The notes under the pieces were generated by a model. The model saw only the letters and a list, made by a program, of their open reading frames with translations, was not told where the DNA came from and ran no database searches. From Reticulitermes lucifugus (lineage: Eukaryota; Arthropoda; Insecta; Blattodea; Rhinotermitidae), in NCBI GenBank assembly GCA_026260175.1, contig JAKCWW010000036.1, forward strand, positions 171,088 to 210,503: a stretch of 39,416 bases of DNA, read 5' to 3'. The position numbers and the translations under genes are program-made. Position 1 is the stretch's first letter. The number at the start of each line of letters is the position of its first letter. Shown piece after piece: positions 31,797-39,416 of this stretch.

Positions 31797-32220
31797 CAAC
31801 AGGATATCACATATAGGGAAATTTGCAGTGCAGTGTAAATAAAATTCCTAACACTCTATAGCAAAGCGTACATAAGACACGCTACACATAACGCTAAGGC
31901 TCGTTCGCGTAACCACTGTTGCCACGGAAAAGCAGTAAGTATTAAACATTATGAGCGTGTGTCTGTATTCTCGCCTTAGTTACCCGGCAGGCAAATTGCA
32001 TTTTTTTCTCCACCGCTTTACATTGTCATCTCTGGCCTGTCTGGCTCTACCATATTTTTCAACATTATTTCATACACGGCACGATTTTCGGAAAAAGGTT
32101 TTGAATATGTAACGCGTGTTTTGATTCTCTTTACAACTTTTGTCTGAAACATTTCTTAATCTAAGAAGAATTCAGCGAGATATCATTAATGTAATAGGTC
32201 TTCATTCAACGCACCCGTTA
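31797..32220. other. gene-free stretch
   Basis: Nothing recognised. Confidence 0.5.
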
Positions 32221-32410
32221 TTCTTGTCAGATTTCAATGAAACTTGAATTTTCCGACAGATTTTCGAAAAATCCTCAAATATCAAATTTCATGAAAATAC
32301 GTCCAGTGGGAGCCGAGTTGTTGCATGTGGACAGACAGAGCGACAGACAGACAGACAAACAGGCAAGACGAAGATAATAGTGGCTTTTCGCAATTTTGCG
32401 AAGGCGCCTA
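32221..32410 (+). repeat. interspersed repeat fragment ending in a CAGA-rich tract
   Basis: The sequence atttcatgaaaatacgtcca followed by gtgggagccgagttg and a (GACA)n tract (about 32331-32365) resembles a very common arthropod repeat end that reads like ttcatgaaaatcggtccag followed by CAGA repeats. I cannot assign the parent element from sequence alone. Confidence 0.5.
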
Positions 32411-33206
32411 AAAACTGCCGTGCCGTTACGCCGTCAAATGTTGTAAAGTCTTTAAGACGATGTTACTAAGTCCAACATACAGGCCTAGATTTACAACTAC
32501 GGCCATTCAGTATAGATTCAAAGTATTTCATACGCATGTACCTTTGTAAAATATTACCTTCCACTAAACTGTGGACACGAGTGTTTCCCGGGCGGTATAA
32601 ATGTATGAGCACACTCTGTGACTTAATCCGCTTCTAAGATAAATTTCACTTCTTAAAGAAAAGAAAGGGCTAAATGGACGAAACAGTGGGCGCCACCAGA
32701 TTCAATTTAACGACCGGAAGAACTAAGTTTCATTGCACTTTTATAGTTAGCAGTGAAAGACAGTAGTCGACATTTCTTTATTTCTCTAAGCCCACTTTTA
32801 CGTTCACTGGCAGAACCTTCCAGCTAATCAGTCCCAATGGGTGGCTTACAATGTTCTCTTAAACGTCTAAAGTATGGAGTTAATCTAAATAATATGTTAA
32901 AATTCAGTTCCTACTTCTCAAATAACACACTGCGTCTCCATTACAAAGACCAACTAGTTAATGTTGCTTAAAGAAATAATCGCTGTTCCTTCTGAGTATG
33001 ATAAGACACAAATAAGATGTTTGAATAAAATGCAGTTTTGGGGGCGCTTGCAGCTTGAAGTTGTAAACATGTGCCTATTAGCTTCTCCAGACGTATCTGC
33101 CTGTCCTTCTCTTCGTCCATATCCAAACAACTCGAAAATCATTAAACGGAATTTCAAGAAATTTGATAGTGTTCACTCATGCTACTCCTGCCCAAATTGT
33201 AATTTG
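32411..33206. other. gene-free stretch
   Basis: No gene or repeat was recognised. Confidence 0.5.
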
Positions 33207-33495
33207 ATTAGGGAACCGAGCCAGTGTAGTCGGTAAAGTAACTAGGCTACGGGGTGGACGATTCAAGGTTCGAATATCGGCAGGGAAAGGGACTTGTTCT
33301 CCAAAACGTGAAAACCGACTCTGGAGCCCACTCAGCCTCCCATTCAACGGGTACCGGGGTTGTTTCCAGGGGGGATGTACTGTTGGCCACTCACCTACAT
33401 CTAGTGCCGAGGTTAAGAATGAGTGGGGCTATACCTCTATCCCTTATATGCCTTTATGACGTGGAGTGGGAAAACTTCATCTTTACGTTTTACGA
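33207..33495 (+). mobile_element. tRNA-derived SINE, type B, near full length
   Basis: The tRNA-like head includes tagtcggtaaag (A-box region, from about 33227) and ggttcgaatat (B box, 33267-33277). The body has cattcaacgggtaccggggt, ggccactcacctacatctag, gaatgagtggggctatacct and catctttacgttttac as tail. Open frames of 88-91 codons that cross it are chance frames. Confidence 0.65.
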
Positions 33496-36417
33496 TCTGA
33501 TTGACACGTTCCAACGGTAGCTAAATCCGACAAGAATAACGGACACCTTGCATTAAGCCCCACTTGCGAGTGCGTGCAGGTCTACGAGTAAAGCGTAACT
33601 TGGTAAACACTCATCAAGACGAGAAATATATCCGGCAAATTTGTAAAGAAAAATGAAACACAAATCTTTTATGTTGAGTCAGGTCTTACACTTTTTGGGG
33701 TAATTAAAAGGCAGGTAAGTGAATACATCAGAAATGTAAAGTTCCATGTATTTTTACGTAGGCTATTAATTTGGTAATATTACCGCTGGTAGTACATATA
33801 AGCCTTATTAATCACCATGTTTTATAATCCCGTAACATTCAAACATAATGATAAAAACATGAAAACCAACCCCTAGCTAATATTTGGTCTCCGTTTAATC
33901 ATTCTCTAAAGACTCAGAAATATTAATACGGTGAGGTTTTTCCAAGTTGGAACAGACGCACTATCACACAAGCAGTTGTTCCTCGTATCTTCAAATGGAT
34001 AATGAAAGCAAAACCTCTTAGCAACACACAGCGGGTAATTTGGGCGTGAAAACTGCCGCATTAAAATGGGTTACCATGAAACAATTATTATCAATTGTGC
34101 CAAATTTTAGCGTCCTTTCCCAAAGAATGTGAAAGGCAAATGCGATATCTTACGAAAAAATAGAGAGGAACATACCCAGCTATGCACGTAGAAACGAAAA
34201 ATGAAGTATCGATTTAGTAAAAGATCTTCGCAAAAAAAGGACATACTAACCTATTACTCATTTAAGTCAGAAGGTTCACGAAACACGTGTCCCATCAAAT
34301 CGAGACATTTACACGGAACTCGTTATGGCGAGATTACTTCAGAGCCTTACGCAAATTCGGCTATCTGCTCAGACGGCCCATATCTTCTCCTCATGCAAAT
34401 TGCCAACTCGACATCACCGATAAGTTACACAGAATTTCTTTTGAGACTACAGCATGTATGCGTGCACGTGTCAATGTTGCCTTTATATAGACCTACTTTG
34501 GATGTGGCCCTTACGGAAATTATTCAGTGTATTTGAAGGGAAAGATCATGTTTGCATGAGACCCGGAAAAACGCCGAATTAAATGTACTATTCTAAGTTT
34601 TGAAACTTTTTAAGGATATTCAAACAGAAAAATTGAGGGAAGTTACGGTGTCTTCGTTCAGGACAGCTATGTTCCAAATTCAACTAGGAACCATCCTTAC
34701 TGGTCTATGTTAAAAGGCAAATAATTGAAATTCCCACATAGCTAACCATTCTTACTGTTACTTACAGGTTAGGGACTACAAGGTGACAGAGATGGCCAAG
34801 AAGCAATGTCATTGTGTCGTGACTTACTTGTGTTTCGATACACATTGTGGCCTTGATCTGTGCCGACAGCAAAGTTATCATAAGGTACCAGCATCGTCTA
34901 TTTATCAAAATGTACTTCAAGAACTTCTCAAGATCTCAATGAAACCTTCGGAGATGACATCCCGTTGTGTTTTTGTTGTAAGTCGATTGCATCATAAACA
35001 AGCCAGTCAAACACATATATGTTCAAAAACAATTATGTTTTTAAAAAATTCGCTACATGTTTCGGCCGATAAGGCGAAGTTGTTACAACAATATACAAAG
35101 GAAGACAGAACTAATATGAAAGAGGCATCTTCCTTACATAATGTCGTCATGTTAATAAAAAGTATAACAATCAACATGAACTGAAATTGTGTCATGGACA
35201 TTTCTTGTTCCAGCAGTTGCATTACTTATATAAATCCATATAGAAAAAGTCTTGAATTATTAGAAATGTATAAAAGTTTCTTATATAGCCTAATTATTCG
35301 ACTACTAAAAATTTATTTTTAGTTTCTAATGTACGACTATTTAATTTTCATAAAAATATAGGAGCATGTTGAATTTTATTATTTACCCATTTAATTTTTG
35401 TAAAAGAGGACTGTTTCATAATTTTCATTGAAATTGTGTTCTTACAATGTCCCTGACGGGTTATAATGTATAAGCGTAGATCAACGGGGGGTTGTGTCTG
35501 AAAACCGTATCCAAAGACAGAAATTTTCAAATTTTCCAATTAAAAATTTAGGTGTCATATTACAGCTGTAAGAACAGTCCCAATTTTAAACATTCTTAAA
35601 AGTGTACAACTGAGCATTAACACTGAAGGGTAATCGCCGAGATGTGAAGTCAGTCCTTCAAGACTACAACTCAGTACATCACACTACAATACTGCAGTCC
35701 CATGCTACACGCGTGTACAAACTATGCACTACAAAAACATCATTATATGAACTAGAACAGAAGCTTCCTTTATCATTAGGGTAAGAACCACACTGTTTCG
35801 CGCTGTGAACCCAAGAACCAACACTAGGACCCAGCCACTGTGTCCCCGCTATCGTTTATCGAGCAGCAAGACACTGGGTCCCCTCCCCCTTACACGACAA
35901 GGAATGTTTGCTCTCCGGCAATCTCACGCTTTGCTGCACATGATGACAACAAACGCTTCTTCCATTTTTCCCCTCCTAACAATTTTCAATGCTTTTCAAA
36001 TAGTCTTGTCGCCATATTTTTAAAGCAATTTTCTTTTTCCAGCATTACCCTATTGAAAGAAATAAAGTACAGGAAGAAAGTCACATGCGGCCATAATTTA
36101 TTCATTTATATTGATAATTCATGTTTCGGCGAAATAGGTCTACGGAGTAATTTTCGATCTACATATTCAAAGAGCTCGTGGTTGAAACGTAACTACGTTC
36201 TACAGACGGTGTCATTAAACTTCGCCGTCAGAGCGTACAGTCCTTCAAAATATTCCTTCCTTCTGCTACTATCCTTATAACAATAACACACGTTGCCTGC
36301 TTTCGTTATTAGACAATGACGGAAAAAGACCTCAAGACCTCGGACGAGTCACTGGCGAAATGTGTAATAAAATGCGTAAAATATAATCACGCTAAGAGAT
36401 ACTAGGTTCAACTAAAT
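33496..36417. other. gene-free stretch with unassigned open frames
   Basis: Three of the longer open frames in the window lie here: 34201-34536 (111 codons), 34783-35184 (133 codons) and 35840-36280 (146 codons), all plus strand. I recognise no domain in any of them, composition is low-complexity in places, and none shows a clear splice donor and acceptor pair. A decayed hammerhead-like motif lies inside the second one (35051-35080, minus strand). It has GAAAC, AUGUA and a 5-bp stem I UUCGC/GCGAA, but its CUGANGA core and stem II are lost. Confidence 0.5.
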
Positions 36418-36451
36418 GCGTTTGGAGTAGATCTACAAATACTCCAAACGC
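36418..36451. repeat. 12-bp perfect stem hairpin
   Basis: gcgtttggagta (36418-36429) pairs exactly with tactccaaacgc (36440-36451) around a 10-nt loop. No T run follows it and there is no gene next to it, so a terminator role is not indicated. Confidence 0.9.
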
Positions 36452-36686
36452 GGGTCTCACTCCAAGTTCTATATCCTGTTAAATAAATCATCTATAAAGG
36501 AAGATGTGTTCAACTCACTCAATGTAAATTTTTTTTTTAATTCCATTCACTCTCAGAGTTAGATGTCTACAGTAGGGTCTATACTGACTTTATTCGCCTT
36601 TAAGACACTACAGAATCGATATGGTTTCTAAGAGGTGACTGAAATCCAATCAACAGTTCTTCGGTGGAAAATGCCGTTGTCAATTT
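36452..36686. other. spacer
   Basis: Nothing recognised apart from a short T run at about 36530-36538. Confidence 0.5.
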
Positions 36687-36838
36687 AAAAACAGAGGAAA
36701 AGGATGAGTCAGTCACAACCATATTTATTAGTACTCCACTGTTTATTGCGACATGTTTCGGTTCTTGATAAAAGCCGGAACATGTCGCAGTAGAATGATA
36801 ATAAACATAGCCGTGATTGATCCATTTCCTCTGTTTTT
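36687..36838. mobile_element. small foldback with paired gcgacatgtt motifs
   Basis: Left arm 36687-36759 starts aaaaacagagg. Right arm 36772-36838 ends cctctgtttttt. The two are inverted-complementary with one 6-bp insertion in the left arm and scattered differences. Around the centre, gcgacatgtttcgg and ccggaacatgtcgc face outwards, reading GAAACAUGUCGC-like on either strand, as in the larger foldbacks. The ribozyme core itself is not intact. It is probably an eroded member of the same kind of element. Confidence 0.6.
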
Positions 36839-36865
36839 TACTTGTGTATCACAACGGAATGTCAC

Positions 36866-37082
36866 ACGTAAAATTGATAAGATTATAGAGTGTTGGTAAT
36901 AGACGAATGAATGAGCATGAAATATTGGTGGAAAGATACGGACAACGGAAACCGAAGTACTCGGAAAAAGATCTGTGTGACACTTGGACTACAAAAAACA
37001 CCACATGGATTGGACTAGGATTGAGCCCGGACCTCCACTGTTACAAGGCCGGCGACTAACCACCTGAGCAATGAAACGCTAT
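36866..37082 (-). mobile_element. tRNA-derived SINE, type C
   Basis: On the minus strand the head has TTGCTCAGGTGG (A-box-like, near 37062-37073) and GGCTCAATCCT (B-box-like, near 37018-37028). The body has gtagtccaagtgtcacacag, ctttttccgagtacttcggt, cattcattcgtc and a caacactctataatcttatc end. These match the type C copies at 2145-2365 and 8455-8705 in order. Confidence 0.6.
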
Positions 37083-39339
37083 AATGTTTAGCTGAAAATT
37101 CCTCTATTGTATTCCCTAGATTCCGCTTGAGTGGAATGACAGAGGAAGACATTCATGTCTTCCTGGTTCTTTTAATCTGCGTACTTGATTACCCATAATA
37201 CAATCTGCGTAGATGTTAGGATAAGACATAAACTTGATTCATCTGCCTCGGGAAGTGGGCCATACGCAGGCACTTTTGGGTATGATACTGAAAATTTGGT
37301 TTCGTATATAAAGGATAAATTATTAATTGGCTTATCCTGTTTTGGTGCAGTTTAGATCAGTGGAATATACAACACAAGCGTCAAAGACACACATACTGGT
37401 GACATGACGCTTGAGCGGAAGAAAGGGATGTTAAAAGCACTATCTTGGAAATATTAATTTTACAAACTTAGAGACATTTCTCTGAGAAATACTAGGCCTA
37501 CTGTCACAGAATTTGGCAGGAATTTAGTTCGGCTTTCTCTGTATCTTACAACTTTGTTACGGTGATCTAGTGACAAAAATATTTGACTTATTTTTCAACA
37601 AGATCCTCTTAAAAAGTTGCCTTTTAGGACAAAATATTAAAAACGTTTACAAGTAAAACACGTTTTTCAAAGGCACCAGATATAAATAACCTTCAAGTAC
37701 GTGTACTAAGTTTCATAACCGTAAAACTAATGACTGGTTAGAAAAATCGGCCCAAAGGAGATAAAACGAACGGTGCGAAGATACGTTCGACAGCCTCCAC
37801 TTTTAACAGAGAGACTGACGGGCAGAAGGGGCAGAATAATGCAGCTCTGCATGTCGTGTTTGGTGGCAGTTCATACACATTATTGACTGTTTCTATTTTA
37901 CGAGAGGGAAGTTGGTAATTCATTGCCTTCTGCGTGATTCTCACACTCAGAATCTCACAGATAACAAAAGCACACACACACACAGAGGTGTGTCCGGCCC
38001 GCCTCGCTTTAACGTTCTGTTCTCGGACACCCAACGTGTACAGTGCTTAGACGCCATAACGCGCTAAATTTGTGGCATGTAGCTGCCCATACTTCTGTGC
38101 CTATGGACTATAGGATTATGTTGGCAGATCTTTTCCAAATTCAGTTTCTGAACTGAAATATTCATTCAGTTTTAAGATTTGCAAACAAATTTAAAATAGG
38201 AAAGCACCCCGAAATGACTGTTTCTGTTTTCAGATTTCATCCAGTAGTAGACATAAGCGTGACTTGGGGGAGGGGTGCAAGGGTGGCAAAGGCCCTTCAA
38301 ATATTTTTCCTATCTAAGAATAATTCTTTTGACTACTGAGTTGAAAAGAGGCAAATAAAATATACAAATACTTTCTACGCGGGTATTTGGGTGGTGTAAA
38401 GACAGAAAAAAGAGAAAAAACCGCGTTTTACGGGACGCGGAATAGAGGCATCTGAGTCACCTTTTACAAAGGAAGAGAGAAACTGTAAATTCTGGCCACC
38501 CAGTATTATTAGATAAGTAACGCCTATGCCAGTAGAAAAAACTTTCCGCCCAAATAATATTTTATTAACCGATAAAACGGCCGGTAAAAAAGTAAGCCCA
38601 TAAAACCAATAAGAGTTTGGTAGTCACTAATTGTATCTATGTCGGGTTTAAAAATAAATCTTCAGGATAACAAGAACAATCTGTATTAATACGGTGTTTG
38701 TTTAATTTGTTATGAGCATAGATAAACCGATGACTGCCTTACGTTCAATAAAAAAAATAATACTACTTGTCTCCAGGCTTCAACCTAAATTCCTTCAGTT
38801 GCGTATTCACACGGGCAGTTTAAACAGAACACTTAACAGTTCGCTGACGTTTACATCTGCTACTCACTCTGCCATTAACAGCATCCCGGTCCGTAACACT
38901 TCACAGTATTCTAAACTGTACATCAGTGTAAAGCGTGGCTTAAATCTTAAGACACAGCACAATTATTTTTTTAATCATACAAAAAAGAATCCTTAAACTG
39001 GTATTTTCTTCTTTGAAATTAATACTAGTGACCCTTCACTGGGGTTGAAGGGGTAACGAATGAAAGCTACACATAAATCACAACCAAAGCTTCTACACAT
39101 AATTTCGATAAACCAGTAAATTGCCAATAATGATATCAACAAATACTCCCACCACAGTAGTCTGCACTTGTATATCATTTACTGTAATTATATACTTAGC
39201 TTAAGAGCATAACGTACGCCTACTCTAGTTATCTTTATGTAAGCCAATTAATTTTGTAGTTAAAGACAAATAGAAATAATGCAGTATCTGTCATTACATG
39301 CACACACGGCTTTCAGTGCACGTCCACAGCATTTAATTA
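37083..39339. other. gene-free stretch
   Basis: No gene recognised. A short (CA)n run lies near 37971-37984. Open frames of 94-98 codons have no recognisable domain. Confidence 0.5.
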
Positions 39340-39416
39340 TTTTTTTTTCCTACGGCTCGACAGCCCCTTTTCGGGTGCCTAGGCCTCCTCATTTCGAGGT
39401 TTCATGATCACACACA
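39340..39416 (-). mobile_element. SINE type A, 3' end, cut by window edge
   Basis: On the minus strand the sequence reads gtgtgatcatgaaacctcga, then gaggaggcctaggcacc, then ggggctgtcgagccgtagg and an A-rich tail (the T run at about 39340-39348). These are the last blocks of the type A SINEs at 16369 and 18639, including the cctc/gagg and cccc/gggg hairpins. The head lies beyond the window. Confidence 0.8.

Noticed and set aside
36118..36150. Another hammerhead-like motif around catgtttcggcg on the minus strand
   Set aside because: Only the GAAACAUG part is present. I could not find a CUGANGA core, a stem II of more than 2-3 pairs, or a stem I.
35840..36280. 146-codon plus-strand frame
   Set aside because: A second frame overlaps it (35805-36023), composition is Ser/Phe/Leu-rich without a recognisable domain, and no promoter or splice context is visible.

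Overview
This is non-coding, repeat-rich nuclear DNA of an animal, almost certainly an insect. I found no host gene, no intact transposon gene, no canonical tRNA or rRNA gene, and no bacterial signal. The evidence for an animal is the tRNA-derived SINEs with Pol III A/B boxes and target-site duplications, decayed LINE 3' ends, hAT-type MITEs, microsatellites, minisatellites and an AT-rich background. The SINE and LINE sequence types remind me of cockroaches or termites (Blattodea), but that is a guess from memory. The window could be intergenic or lie inside a large intron.

Layout. 0-5 kb: AT-rich DNA with a hammerhead-like ribozyme element flanked by 17-bp direct repeats (752-1009), a SINE of type C and a CAT-rich microsatellite. 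5-9 kb: a degenerate 3 x ~144 bp tandem repeat and SINEs of types B and C in both orientations. 10-13.5 kb: two remnants of the same LINE C-terminal region and a ~50-bp minisatellite whose units are near-palindromic. 14.9-19 kb: SINEs of types A and B, and a foldback with a hammerhead-like motif in each arm. 20-24 kb: two copies of a ~160 bp hAT-type MITE (one with a perfect 8-bp duplication), a 55-bp GC-rich minisatellite, and a 400-bp ribozyme-bearing element with internal direct and inverted repeats. 25-29 kb: a perfect 30-bp palindrome, a perfect 89-bp tandem duplication, a third LINE remnant and a degenerate ~30-bp tandem repeat. 30-32 kb: SINE B and an 850-bp foldback. 33-39 kb: SINE B, a 12-bp hairpin, a small foldback, SINE C, and a SINE A cut by the window edge.

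The most interesting signal is a recurring hammerhead-ribozyme-like motif. The order is CUGANGA, stem II, GAAA, a tiny palindromic stem III, then UH, with stem I enclosing it. Four copies keep the whole core and several are decayed. They sit in insertion-like or foldback structures. This matches the known association of minimal type I hammerheads with Penelope-like retroelements. All four good copies share one extra U between the core and stem II. No Penelope reverse transcriptase or GIY-YIG coding region is visible, so these are non-autonomous or truncated copies.

SINE types are labelled A, B and C here only for convenience. Type A is tRNA-Leu-like with 3' hairpins. Type B has a tRNA head and a long body ending in an ACCTTT-like tail. 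Type C has a tRNA head followed by a TTTTCTCCGAG-type body.
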